From a bacterium (lineage in GTDB: Bacteria; Krumholzibacteriota; Krumholzibacteriia; LZORAL124-64-63), in NCBI GenBank assembly GCA_014730255.1, contig WJIQ01000185.1, positions 1 through 44,248 of the forward strand: a stretch of 44,248 nt of DNA, given 5' to 3'. The notes under the pieces were generated by a model that worked only from the letters and a program-made list of their open reading frames with translations, was not told the DNA's origin and ran no database searches. The position numbers and the translations under genes are program-made. Position 1 is the stretch's first letter; each line of letters begins with the position of its first letter. Below, piece after piece: positions 7,391-15,646 of this stretch.

Positions 7391-9628
7391 CTACGTGATG
7401 GCCGGTTCGATGGAGAGGACCTCCCACTGCCGCAGGTCCTCGTCCTCGCCGAAGGTCACCGTCTCGCCGACCTTCTTGCCCATGAAGGCCAGCGCGAGGG
7501 GGGCCTTGTAGTTGAGGATGTTCTGGTCGGAGTCGGCATCCCACGGCCCGAGGAACACGAAGGTGTGCTCGTGCTCGGTGCCGACCTCGCGGGCGGTCAC
7601 CCGGGTGCCGATGTTCACGAAGTCGCTGTCGGCCATGTCCAGATCGATGACCTTGGCGATCTTCAGCTCGTGCTCGAGCGTGTTGGCGCGGCTGAACAGC
7701 TGGTCGCGCTTCTCGAGCGCAGCCGTGTACTCGCTGTTCTCGGAGAGGTCGCCGTGGCTGGCCGCGTCGCCGATCTGCCGGGCGACCGCCGGGATCTCCA
7801 CGTCGACGATGTGCTGCAGCTGGTCCTGGGTGCGTCTGAGGCCGGGCTCGGTGGTGTAGACCACGTCCTCCATCTCCCACGGCCAGGTCTGCTCGGTGAA
7901 CAGCGAGGGATGCTCGGCGCGCAGCATAAGCTTCAGGCGCGCCTTGAGCGCGGGGTTCAGGCCGTCGTTGTCGATCATCAGCGGGCGCATGGTCTGCAGC
8001 TCGTCGGGCGAGCTCTCGCGGATCACCGTCAGCAGGGGCTCGGCCTTGTGGCAGAGGATGTCCGCCCGGGCGGCCTCGAGCACCTTCAGGTGACGCTCCT
8101 CCGCGCTGACCGCGTGCAGGTGCCCGACCGCGTGGGTCATGGTCAGGAGCGCCATGAGGATCCGTCGCGGCGTGATGTCCTCGAACCCGGCGAGCGCGCG
8201 GGCCACCGAGCCGGTGCCGTGCCGGGCGCGCCAGAGCCAGATCACGAGCTCGGGGCTCGCCGTCGGACGGTCGAGCGCCCGATCCAGCGCCCCGTGCAGC
8301 GCGTCGACCTCGCCGCCGTCGAGCAGTCCGCGCACGAGCGCGTCGCACATCCGCCGTCCGGCGCGCATCAGCACCGCGCACCAGACCTGCGCCCAGTGCT
8401 CGGGCTGGGTCTCGCGCAGGTAGTCCAGCACGGTGCTCAGCATGGACTCGGGCAGCGCGGAGTTCAGCCCTGCCTTGTCGGAGATGCGATCGAGCACGGC
8501 CAGAGCCGCCCTGGGGTTGGGGCGGGCCACGTCGACCCCGCGCGCGGCCACCTTCGCGTGCACGGCGAGGCCGGCCAGCGCGAGCTCGGGCTGCTCGGTC
8601 TTCAGGGCGGCGACGGCGAGCTTGGCCGCCGTGTTGCCGTAATGGACGAGCAGGTCGGTATCGGCGGCGTACTTCGCGTCCTTGCGCGCGGTCTCGTCGA
8701 GGTACGCCATGACCGCCTTGAGCTGATCCATGGGATCCTTGAGGCGATCGAACCGTCGCCGCAGCCGGTCCTCGTAGCGGTCGGCCTGACGCCGGATGCG
8801 GAACGTCGGCTGGCTGCCGGCGCCCACCGAGAGCAGCGAGTCGTGGCGCAGGACCTCGCGCGAGTTCTTCCACCACTTCTGCCAGCCCTTGTCGCCGAGC
8901 AGGATGGTCACGTGCTGTTTCAGGTTCTTGTACGACAGCTGACCGTCCATGTCCGCCTTGACCGCGAGCTTGACGAACTCGACGGGATCCTCGGCGGCCA
9001 GGGTCCGCAGCCGCTCCGGATCGTAGAGCACCAGCGCGGGGAAGTAGTCGCTGGCGCGCGGGACCGCCTTGTCGATGGTCGCGGGCCCGTACTCGTTGCG
9101 GCGGTCCTCGAACCGGACGGTGATCACGCCGGTGCCGGGGTCGATCGCCTCGACCACGCCGGGCATGACCCAGTTGTAGTCGACCAGGAAGCTGCCAGGC
9201 TGCAGCTGGCAGTAGCGGTCGAGCCTGGTGACCGCCTCGTCCAGCTCGCCGCCGCCGACGAGCGCGAGCAGGCCGGGTAGCTCGGTGAAGTCCGGGTAGG
9301 CCGCCTGGTAGAGGCGGTGCAGGTGCGCGCGGACGCCCTCGGCGTCGACGGGCATCTGCCGGGCGGCCTCGCGGGCGGCATCCAGCGCCGCCTCCACGCC
9401 GTCCCGGACCTCGACGGCCTCGATCACCGCGCCGACGAACTCGACGGCGCGCTCGCGCTCGCCCAGGCGATGCACCTGACCGGAGAGCGCGACGAGGTCG
9501 CTCACCGGGTAGTCGGGATTCAGCACGGCCTCGGGCCAGTGCTCGGCGAGCTGGTCGAATTTCCTGGAATTGGCGAGCTTGCCGAGCTTGATCAGGCTGG
9601 GGGGCTTCGGAGCGGAAGCGTCCTGCAT
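7391..9628 (-). CDS. Long-form GreA/GreB-type transcript cleavage factor
   Basis: This is a 745-residue protein whose last 155 residues are a complete Gre factor. It has an N-terminal antiparallel coiled coil with tip GDLSENSEY (Asp627, Glu630), the acidic pair that in GreA is inserted into the RNA polymerase secondary channel to stimulate cleavage of backtracked RNA. A GreA C-terminal FKBP-like domain follows (GTRVTARE, FLGPWDAD, PLALAFMGKKVGETV). Ordinary GreA is about 158 residues. The 590-residue N-terminal extension is helical, of unknown function, and resembles the long Gre proteins of Chlamydia and spirochaetes. The start is the ATG at 9628 (MQDASAPKP) with GAGGA upstream; the ATG at 9679 lies upstream of that site. 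An extended -10-like TGCTATCTT lies on the minus strand at about 9679-9687, inside the preceding terminator loop. Confidence 0.87.
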   Translation of the reverse strand: MQDASAPKPPSLIKLGKLANSRKFDQLAEHWPEAVLNPDYPVSDLVALSGQVHRLGERERAVEFVGAVIEAVEVRDGVEAALDAAREAARQMPVDAEGVRAHLHRLYQAAYPDFTELPGLLALVGGGELDEAVTRLDRYCQLQPGSFLVDYNWVMPGVVEAIDPGTGVITVRFEDRRNEYGPATIDKAVPRASDYFPALVLYDPERLRTLAAEDPVEFVKLAVKADMDGQLSYKNLKQHVTILLGDKGWQKWWKNSREVLRHDSLLSVGAGSQPTFRIRRQADRYEDRLRRRFDRLKDPMDQLKAVMAYLDETARKDAKYAADTDLLVHYGNTAAKLAVAALKTEQPELALAGLAVHAKVAARGVDVARPNPRAALAVLDRISDKAGLNSALPESMLSTVLDYLRETQPEHWAQVWCAVLMRAGRRMCDALVRGLLDGGEVDALHGALDRALDRPTASPELVIWLWRARHGTGSVARALAGFEDITPRRILMALLTMTHAVGHLHAVSAEERHLKVLEAARADILCHKAEPLLTVIRESSPDELQTMRPLMIDNDGLNPALKARLKLMLRAEHPSLFTEQTWPWEMEDVVYTTEPGLRRTQDQLQHIVDVEIPAVARQIGDAASHGDLSENSEYTAALEKRDQLFSRANTLEHELKIAKVIDLDMADSDFVNIGTRVTAREVGTEHEHTFVFLGPWDADSDQNILNYKAPLALAFMGKKVGETVTFGEDEDLRQWEVLSIEPAIT

Positions 9629-9665
9629 GGGCCATCCTCGGGCTTCGGTCGTGTCGGGGCGCAAG

Positions 9666-9702
9666 GAAACGCGCCCCAAGATAGCAACTCGGGGCGCGTT
9701 TC
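9666..9702 (-). terminator. Stem-loop terminator after the small FlgD-domain gene
   Basis: Bases 9666-9677 and 9691-9702 form a perfect 12-bp inverted repeat with a 13-base loop, 22 bases past the TAG at 9725. On the minus strand the 3' arm ends GTTTC and runs into CTTGC, so the T tract is short. The loop also holds TGCTATCTT, a possible extended -10 for the next gene. Confidence 0.6.
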
Positions 9703-9724
9703 GAAAGGCGGCGATGTTCGTGGC

Positions 9725-10393
9725 CTATTTCACCATGGTCATCTTCGTGACCTGGACCTCGTCGCCGCAGACGTAGCGGGCCACGTAGGTGCCGGTCGGC
9801 TGCAGGCGGCCGTGGTCGTCCAGGCCGTTCCAGGTCACCTCGTGCCAGCCGGGGCTGGCCTCCACGGGGAAGCTGCGGATGCGGACCCCGCGCAGGTTGA
9901 AGATCTCCAGCGCCTGGCGCGTACCCGCCGGCAGACCCTCGGGCACGCCGTAGGACACGATGGTCTCCGGGTTGAAGGGGTTCGGATAGTTCCGGTTGAG
10001 CGTGGCGGCGGCCGGCGGCTCGCCCACGCCCTCGCTGCCGCGCTGGACCTCGAAGTAGATCGGATCCGACCACTCGCTGGGCTCGCTCGGCCGACCGGCC
10101 GCGTCGTAGCCGATGACGCGGATGCGCTGCACCACGCCACGCTCGGCGGCCAGGGTGTAGACCGTGTCGCCCTCGACGGTGGCGACCCTGGTCTCCGCGC
10201 TGCCGGCCCGCTGCAGGTAGACGTCGTACCGCACGGCATCGGCGAGCGGTTCGCCGTCGTCGTCCTGCGTCGGACTGGCGGTCCAGCCGAGGGTGATCTC
10301 GACGGTATCGGTCTGGGCCCTGGCGACGCTCACCAGGAACAGGAGCGCGGCCACGACGAACGGGATGGGGATACGTGTCCGGATGCGATTCAT
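9725..10393 (-). CDS. Small secreted Fn3-like protein with C-terminal FlgD-Ig domain
   Basis: This is a 222-residue exported protein. Residues 1-24 form a signal peptide (IPFVVAALLFLVSVARAQ). Residues about 27-115 look like one fibronectin-III-like domain (VEITLGWTASPTQDD, VRYDVYLQRAG, RVIGYDAAGRPSEPSEWS). Residues about 130-222 form a FlgD-Ig domain with YPNPFNPETIVSYG, LEIFNLRGVRIRSF and TGTYVARY, ending VTKMTMVK. The tail matches that of the 1012-residue protein at 2081-5119, so both may use the same export or anchoring route. The start is the ATG at 10393 with AGGGG eight bases upstream. The role is unknown; the architecture fits a cell-surface or matrix protein. Confidence 0.87.
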   Translation of the reverse strand: MNRIRTRIPIPFVVAALLFLVSVARAQTDTVEITLGWTASPTQDDDGEPLADAVRYDVYLQRAGSAETRVATVEGDTVYTLAAERGVVQRIRVIGYDAAGRPSEPSEWSDPIYFEVQRGSEGVGEPPAAATLNRNYPNPFNPETIVSYGVPEGLPAGTRQALEIFNLRGVRIRSFPVEASPGWHEVTWNGLDDHGRLQPTGTYVARYVCGDEVQVTKMTMVK

Positions 10394-10595
10394 GATGCTG
10401 GCCCCTTGCTGACGACGGTCCACCAGGCTGCGGACCATCGTTGCAAGGGCGGGACCGCAGCCGGGTATCGATCGGCGATCTCCGCAAACGACCGGTAATC
10501 CGGCCTTCAGGCGCCGATTCGGCCGGGATCCGGCAGACCCGGGTCGACGCCGGAGCCGCGAGCGGCGGGCAAGCGGCAAACCACGACCGCGCGAC

Positions 10596-10614
10596 GCGTT
10601 GCGCGATGCAACGC
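10596..10614 (-). terminator. Possible weak terminator stem-loop
   Basis: GCGTTGC-GCGAT-GCAACGC is a perfect 7-bp hairpin ten bases past the stop of the peptidase-MA-like gene. No T tract follows on the minus strand, so termination is only a guess. Confidence 0.33.
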
Positions 10615-10623
10615 CGTCATGGG

Positions 10624-11493
10624 TCACTCCTCGCCCTCGTCCTCCATCCGGAGGGCCCGGCGATTGATCACGATCTTGCGCACCGCGCCGACGAGGAAGA
10701 CCAGCGCCATGATCACGAACAGCGTCGGCCAGCGGAAGAGCATGAGCACCCAGCCGTAGCGGACCCGCATGGCCCCGGCGAACCGTCGCGCGAACTGTTC
10801 GGGAGTCTCCCCGGTGGCGTCGCGGAAACCGGCGGCGAAATCGCCCAGGTTCCGGGTGGCGCCGAGGACGCGCGGCACCGCCGCCGGTCCGTGCTCGCTC
10901 TCGAGATAGGTCACGGCCGCCAGGCTCGTGCGGTAGGCGGTCTGCGAGCGGCCTCGCGCCCGGGGGAACGCGTGGTCGAGCCGATCCAGCGACGGCAGAC
11001 GGCCGGAGAGGATCACCGCCAGCGAGTCGACGAACCGCCACTCGCCGCTCGCGCGCATGGCGATCCCCTCGTGGAACCAGTGCGGCAGCCGCGCCGCGCC
11101 GACCGATTGCTCGAGCAGCGCGTGGGTCATCTCGTGAACGAAGACCGACTCTGGCCCCGGACCGGTCGTCAGGACCCGCTCGTGGTCGATGGCGATCACG
11201 CGTCCCCCGTCGAAGGCCGCCCCGATGCCCCAGTCCGCGACCCCCCCGCGCAGGGCCGACCGGAACTCCTCGGTCGACACCAGGTAGCAGGCGACCGTAT
11301 CGAGGACGACGCCGGCCGGCACCAGATCGTCCACCAGGGCCGGTCCCTGCCGTTGCCAGGTCCGCTCGAAGCGTTCGGCCAGACCGGCCGCCACCGGATC
11401 GCGGTAGCTGATCACCACCGGCGCGGCGGAGGCGATGCCCGCTGCCAGGAGGACGAGCAGGGTGACCAGGACCGCGAGGCGACGTTGTATCAT
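10624..11493 (-). CDS. Peptidase MA-like membrane-anchored metallopeptidase
   Basis: This is a 289-residue exported gluzincin-type protein. Residues 1-25 form a signal peptide (LAVLVTLLVLLAAGIASA). The zinc motif is FVHEMTHALLEQ (His120, Glu121, His124), with the downstream WFHEGIA supplying Glu142 as the likely third ligand. This spacing is typical of the peptidase MA family. A single C-terminal membrane helix (about residues 254-276, LFVIMALVFLVGAV) is followed by a basic, then acidic tail (RKIVINRR, EDEGEE). The catalytic domain should therefore face the periplasm with the tail in the cytosol. The start ATG at 11493 precedes the signal peptide directly; a GTG five codons earlier is an alternative, since neither has a clear ribosome-binding site. 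Confidence 0.85.
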   Translation of the reverse strand: MIQRRLAVLVTLLVLLAAGIASAAPVVISYRDPVAAGLAERFERTWQRQGPALVDDLVPAGVVLDTVACYLVSTEEFRSALRGGVADWGIGAAFDGGRVIAIDHERVLTTGPGPESVFVHEMTHALLEQSVGAARLPHWFHEGIAMRASGEWRFVDSLAVILSGRLPSLDRLDHAFPRARGRSQTAYRTSLAAVTYLESEHGPAAVPRVLGATRNLGDFAAGFRDATGETPEQFARRFAGAMRVRYGWVLMLFRWPTLFVIMALVFLVGAVRKIVINRRALRMEDEGEE

Positions 11494-11590
11494 GCGCCCG
11501 GTTGACACCCGGGGGCCCCCTTGTCGATCATGGCGGCGAGGATCGCGCGGCCGGATCGCGCGCGCCATCACGCCAGCCGGGACGTGACTC

Positions 11591-12337
11591 ATGAACGAGC
11601 ACCTCCGACAGAAGATCGCCGACCTCGCCCGACGTTGCCACGACGGAGCGCGCGTCGCCGTGCTCAGCGGCGCCGGCATCAGCGCCGCCAGCGGCATCCC
11701 GACCTTCCGCGGCGGCAGCGACGACGCCCTGTGGTCGCGCTATCGCCCGGAGCAGCTCGCCACGCCCGAGGCCTTCGAACGTGACCCCGAGCTCGTGTGG
11801 CGCTGGTACGACTGGCGCCGCGGGCTGATCGCCGACGCTGCGCCCAACGAGGCGCATCACGCCCTGGTCGAGCTCGCGACGATCACCGATGTCCGCGTCA
11901 TCACCCAGAACGTCGACGGCTATCACCAGCAGGCCGGCAGCCAGGACGTGATCGAGTATCACGGCAACATCTGGACCGTCCGCTGCACGAGCTGCCATTT
12001 CGAGGACCTCGACCATCGCGTGCCGATCCCCATCCCGCCCCGCTGTCCGCGCTGCCACGAGCTGGTGCGTCCGGCCGTCGTGTGGTTCGGCGAGGGGATC
12101 CCGACCGAGGCGGCCGCCGAGGCCGAGAAGGTGGCCGCCGCCTGCGACATCCTGCTCGTCGTCGGCACCGCCGGCGCGGTCTACCCCGCCGCGGGGCTGG
12201 TCACCGTGGCGGGCGTGAACCAGGCGACCATCGCCGAGTTCAATCTCGAACCGAGCGCCATCACGCAGCGGGCCGACCTCTACGTACCCGGATCGGCCGC
12301 CGAGACCCTGCCCTTGCTGCTCGAGACCCCCGCCTGA
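11591..12337 (+). CDS. cobB: NAD-dependent protein deacylase, sirtuin (CobB-like)
   Basis: This is a 248-residue cytosolic sirtuin that removes acyl groups from lysine using NAD. The family motifs are all present: GAGIS (27-31), the NAD-binding PTFRGG (37-42), TQNVDG (105-110), and the catalytic His124 in EYHGN. It has a Cys4 zinc ribbon of Cys132/Cys135 (CTSC) and Cys152/Cys155 (CPRC), plus VVWFGE and GTAGAVYPA. Residues Tyr73 and Arg76 (YDWR) sit where class III sirtuins such as SIRT5 and E. coli CobB carry the YxxR pair that binds succinyl or malonyl groups. That predicts desuccinylase as well as deacetylase activity. The start ATG at 11591 fits the family length. A strong hairpin follows the stop. 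Confidence 0.95.
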   Translation: MNEHLRQKIADLARRCHDGARVAVLSGAGISAASGIPTFRGGSDDALWSRYRPEQLATPEAFERDPELVWRWYDWRRGLIADAAPNEAHHALVELATITDVRVITQNVDGYHQQAGSQDVIEYHGNIWTVRCTSCHFEDLDHRVPIPIPPRCPRCHELVRPAVVWFGEGIPTEAAAEAEKVAAACDILLVVGTAGAVYPAAGLVTVAGVNQATIAEFNLEPSAITQRADLYVPGSAAETLPLLLETPA

Positions 12338-12363
12338 TCCGGTCCCGAGGGCTCGAGAGGACG

Positions 12364-12391
12364 ACGCCCGCCGCGAGCGTGCGGCGGGCGT
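12364..12391. terminator. Bidirectional stem-loop between convergent genes
   Basis: ACGCCCGCCGC (12364-12374) and its exact complement (12381-12391) form an 11-bp stem with a 6-base loop. It lies between the stop of the sirtuin and the stop of the subtilase on the other strand. Only TT follows on either side, so it may act as a weak terminator in both directions. Confidence 0.55.
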
Positions 12392-12412
12392 TCGTGGTCC
12401 TGGCGCAGGGCA

Positions 12413-15400
12413 TTACTCGGTGACGATCGGCACCTCGAGCACCAGGCGGCCGCCACGGTCGCCCGGGCGCCGGTCACCGGTCTGCTCGTCGAGGAAGCGC
12501 ACGGCGCCGAAGTAGCCCATGCCGTCGGGCGCGGCGGGCCAGTCGCCGTCGAAGCTCAGCGCGAGCTCCGCGGGCACGCCGCAGTACAGGCGCAGGTCGC
12601 CGCGGCCGGGTCCTTCGACCTCGCCGCGCACCGGCTGGGCGAAGTGGTACCGCTCCTCCACCGTGAAGCCCCAGTCGGCCATGTCCTCGGCGATGGCGAA
12701 CGCCCCGACCACCTGCAGCGTGAAGCTGGCCGTGTCCTCGCCCTCGCCCAGGCCGACGCCGATGTGCACCTCGGTGCCGCTGAAGCCGGTCTGGCGGACG
12801 GCCTTGCCGCGCGCGTCGAGGATGTTGACCGCGCAGTCGGTGTGCAGATTGGCGACCGCCTCGTCCATGACCAGGTGGAAGCTCGCCCGCGGCGTGGTCC
12901 GGTCGAGGGTGAAGGCGTGGGTCCACTCGTCGGTGTCGGTCAGCTCGACCTCCTGCTCCTCGATCCAGCCCGCCACCTCCGCGGAGGCCTCGCCACCGAA
13001 CACGCCGGGAAAGCTGCGGGTGACCACGAGGTCGGCCGTGGCCGCCTTGCCGGCCCCCGGGCGTGCGATCTCGCCGATCTCGGCCGGCTCGACCGCGTAG
13101 CCGTCGCAGCTGACGGTCAGGCGGTAGTCGCCGGGATCCATGGCGAGGATGCTGCTCGCGACGTTGATCTCCCAGGTCCCCGGGAAGAGCTCTCCGGGCA
13201 GGACGGTCTTGTCGTCGATGGGATCGTCCTCGGGGCTGGCGTACCCGGTCCAGCCGCCACGCACCCGGCCCTCGGGGTCGCAGATCTCGGTGAGCACCCG
13301 GGCGCCCTCGCCGGCGCCGGTGTCCTCGCTCACCTCGAGGCGGACGCGCATGGCCGAGGCGCCCGCCGGCACGTCGACGTAGTAGCGGTGCACCCAGCTC
13401 GGGGCGAGGTCGCGGCCATCCCAGCTCACCGTGAAGTCGTTCGCCGGCGTCAGCGGCGTGCCCACGGCGACGGTGTTCCAGAGGTAGAACTCGCGCGCGG
13501 CGAGGCCGCCGAGGTCGCCGCCGGCGAGGCTGCCGATCACGCGCGCCGAGTAGAGGCCGGGCTCCTGCAGGCGGTCGCCCTCGTACTGGACGACCACGCG
13601 CATGCTGCCCTCGCCGCGGACGTAGTCCTTGCCCGTGACCACGTCCAGCCAGTCGGCCTCGCTGCGGAAGGAGAAGGCACGCAGGAAACGGTCGCGCTCG
13701 TCCGGACCGAGGTCCGGGTGGAAGACGGGCGTGACGTCGAAACCGATGCGCTCGGGGCTGGTGGGCACGCCACCGGGCACGCGCCAATAGGCGGCCGACG
13801 CCAGGCCGTCGTCCTGGAAGGGGCAGGGCGTCTCGACGTGGTACCAGAGCACCTGACGCGCCGACTCGCTGCCGGCCAGTTCACGCAGCACCGGCCAGCT
13901 CGCCCCCACGTTCACCAGGCCGCCGCCCTGGGTGTTGAGCTCGAGGCCATCGACGCGCGTGGCGCCGGCGATGAGCGCCCGCTTGACCATGCCCCAGTGG
14001 ACGTCCAGTCCCTCCTGCTCGGCGGCCGACAGGAGCAGCGCCACCGCCCCCGCGCACTGGGGCGCGGCCATCGAGGTGCCATTGTAGCGCGCCGAACCGT
14101 CGTCGAAGCCGGGCACGGTCGACAGCGCCGACCCCGGCGCGACCACGTCGGGCTTGGGCGTCTCGCCGCCGCGGCTGGAGAAGGCGAACATGGTGTCGCG
14201 GGTGAGGGCCGCGTCGTAGAGGTCGCGGCCGGTCGCGCGCGAGAGGTAGGCGCCGACCGAGATCACGCTCTCGCTGGTGGCCGGCAGGCCGACCGTCGAG
14301 AGGCCCGGGCCCTCGTTGCCGGCCGAGGTGCAGACGTGGAAGCCGGGGTTGTCGGCCATCAGCTCGTCGAGCCAGCCGCCCATGGCGTCCTCGCCCTCCT
14401 CCACCGAGCCGATGCCGAAGCTCATGTTCACCACGACCGGCAGGCCCCAGCGCTCGCCGAACTCGACGGCGTGCTCGTAGGCCTTGCGCATGCTCGAGGT
14501 GCGGGTCGCCCCGCCGGCCAGGCGGTTGTCGCCCAGCTTGCAGCTGATCACGAAGGCGCCCGGCGCCACGCCGTGCAGATCCTGCTGGTCGTAGACCTCG
14601 TGGCCGGCCGAGATGCCGGCGCAGTGGCTGCCGTGGCCGCCGTCGTCGAAGTGGAACTCGGCGGTCGGCGCGGTGGCCCGGCCGAGGTGGTCCTCGTTCG
14701 CCCGCACGTTCACCGCCCAGGCCATCAGCGTGCGACTCTCCGGCGCGCTGTCGCTCGCGAGACCGAACTCGTCGAAGTTCACGTGGTAGTCGCGCAGCAG
14801 CGGCTCGCCGGCCAGGTCGCCGTCGGCATTGGTGTCGACCACGACCAGCCAGACCCGCTCGCTCGCCCGCTCGGTCTCGACCCGGGCGGCGGCGGTCTCG
14901 TTCAGCGACGCGAGCTGCTGGTAGCCGCGACCGATGCCCAGGGCCGCCTCGACGGCGGCACGGTCGGCCTGGTAGACGAGGAAACCGAAGACGTCGCCGG
15001 TGTCGCCGTCGTCGTTCAGGTCGTGCACCGACGGGTTGTTGAGGAACTCGGGCTCGCGGATCGCACCGATGAAGACCTCGCCGTCGGCGGCCGGCGCCAC
15101 CGCCAGCGTCGCCGCGCCCTTCAGGCGGAGCCCGTCCTCGGCCAGCCAGACCCCCGCGTCGGCGTCCCACTCGGCAGGTTCGGTCGACCAGTCGCCCTCG
15201 GTCGAGAAGTCGCGCACGTCGAGCACCTTGACCTCGCCGGTGGTCGTGGTCTGCATGCCGGGCGCGTGCAGATCGACGCCCGTGTCGAGGATCGCGATCA
15301 CCACCCCGCGGCCGTCCCACTCGGGATGGGCGTCGCGCCAGGCGACGGCACCGATGTCGTTGGCCGGGATGAAGTTCCACTCCTCGGCCGGCAGGGCCGC

Positions 15401-15442
15401 GGCGACGAGGACGATCGCGATGGTCAGGATGAAGGCTCTCAC
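12413..15442 (-). CDS. Secreted subtilase, tripeptidyl-peptidase II-like (S8)
   Basis: This is a 1009-residue exported serine peptidase. Residues 1-19 form a signal peptide (FILTIAIVLVAAALP). The triad is Asp53 (ILDTGVDLHA), His270 (GGHGSHCAG) and Ser457 (NGTSMAAPQCAG), with oxyanion Asn376 (SAGNEGPG). The distance of more than 200 residues between Asp and His is the insertion typical of TPP II-like subtilases. This insert carries two EF-hand-like acidic loops (DLNDDGDTGD, DTNADGDLAGE) that could bind calcium. The last 450 residues are beta-rich domains resembling the TPP II C-terminal part (RVRLEVSED, PGTWEINVAS). There is no propeptide and no FlgD tail. The start is GTG at 15442 with GGGAG nine bases upstream; the signal peptide begins immediately. 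Confidence 0.92.
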   Translation of the reverse strand: MRAFILTIAIVLVAAALPAEEWNFIPANDIGAVAWRDAHPEWDGRGVVIAILDTGVDLHAPGMQTTTTGEVKVLDVRDFSTEGDWSTEPAEWDADAGVWLAEDGLRLKGAATLAVAPAADGEVFIGAIREPEFLNNPSVHDLNDDGDTGDVFGFLVYQADRAAVEAALGIGRGYQQLASLNETAAARVETERASERVWLVVVDTNADGDLAGEPLLRDYHVNFDEFGLASDSAPESRTLMAWAVNVRANEDHLGRATAPTAEFHFDDGGHGSHCAGISAGHEVYDQQDLHGVAPGAFVISCKLGDNRLAGGATRTSSMRKAYEHAVEFGERWGLPVVVNMSFGIGSVEEGEDAMGGWLDELMADNPGFHVCTSAGNEGPGLSTVGLPATSESVISVGAYLSRATGRDLYDAALTRDTMFAFSSRGGETPKPDVVAPGSALSTVPGFDDGSARYNGTSMAAPQCAGAVALLLSAAEQEGLDVHWGMVKRALIAGATRVDGLELNTQGGGLVNVGASWPVLRELAGSESARQVLWYHVETPCPFQDDGLASAAYWRVPGGVPTSPERIGFDVTPVFHPDLGPDERDRFLRAFSFRSEADWLDVVTGKDYVRGEGSMRVVVQYEGDRLQEPGLYSARVIGSLAGGDLGGLAAREFYLWNTVAVGTPLTPANDFTVSWDGRDLAPSWVHRYYVDVPAGASAMRVRLEVSEDTGAGEGARVLTEICDPEGRVRGGWTGYASPEDDPIDDKTVLPGELFPGTWEINVASSILAMDPGDYRLTVSCDGYAVEPAEIGEIARPGAGKAATADLVVTRSFPGVFGGEASAEVAGWIEEQEVELTDTDEWTHAFTLDRTTPRASFHLVMDEAVANLHTDCAVNILDARGKAVRQTGFSGTEVHIGVGLGEGEDTASFTLQVVGAFAIAEDMADWGFTVEERYHFAQPVRGEVEGPGRGDLRLYCGVPAELALSFDGDWPAAPDGMGYFGAVRFLDEQTGDRRPGDRGGRLVLEVPIVTE

Positions 15443-15492
15443 GGTACACGCTCCCGGGCTGGCGTCTGCGGGGTTGGTCGGTGACCCGATCC

Positions 15493-15521
15493 AAGATAAT
15501 CGATGACCGCGGAAATCTGCA
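15493..15521 (-). promoter_or_regulatory. Possible promoter of the TPP II-like subtilase
   Basis: The minus strand carries TATCTT (15493-15498), with a poor -35 (TGCAGA, 15516-15521) at 17-base spacing. Support comes mainly from the TATCTTGG -10 context, which recurs upstream of other genes in this window. Confidence 0.33.
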
Positions 15522-15542
15522 GGACGATCCTCGCGCGCCGGA

Positions 15543-15572
15543 TTCGGTTCCGGTCGTCTCGTGTGCTATATT
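15543..15572 (+). promoter_or_regulatory. Extended -10 promoter of the PLP enzyme gene
   Basis: TGCTATATT gives an extended -10 (TGn before TATATT, 15567-15572). TTCGGT lies 18 bases upstream (15543-15548). The start codon follows 74 bases downstream. Confidence 0.45.
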
Positions 15573-15646
15573 GACCGGCGAGGCGGCGGGCCGGCCGAAC
15601 GCTCGCCGCGTTTCCAGCCACCGTCCGCGTCAGATCGAAAGGACAC

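Noticed and set aside
12644-15484. A 946-codon plus-strand frame opposite the TPP II-like subtilase.
   Set aside because: It has no recognisable domain and lies exactly antisense to the full triad-bearing peptidase.
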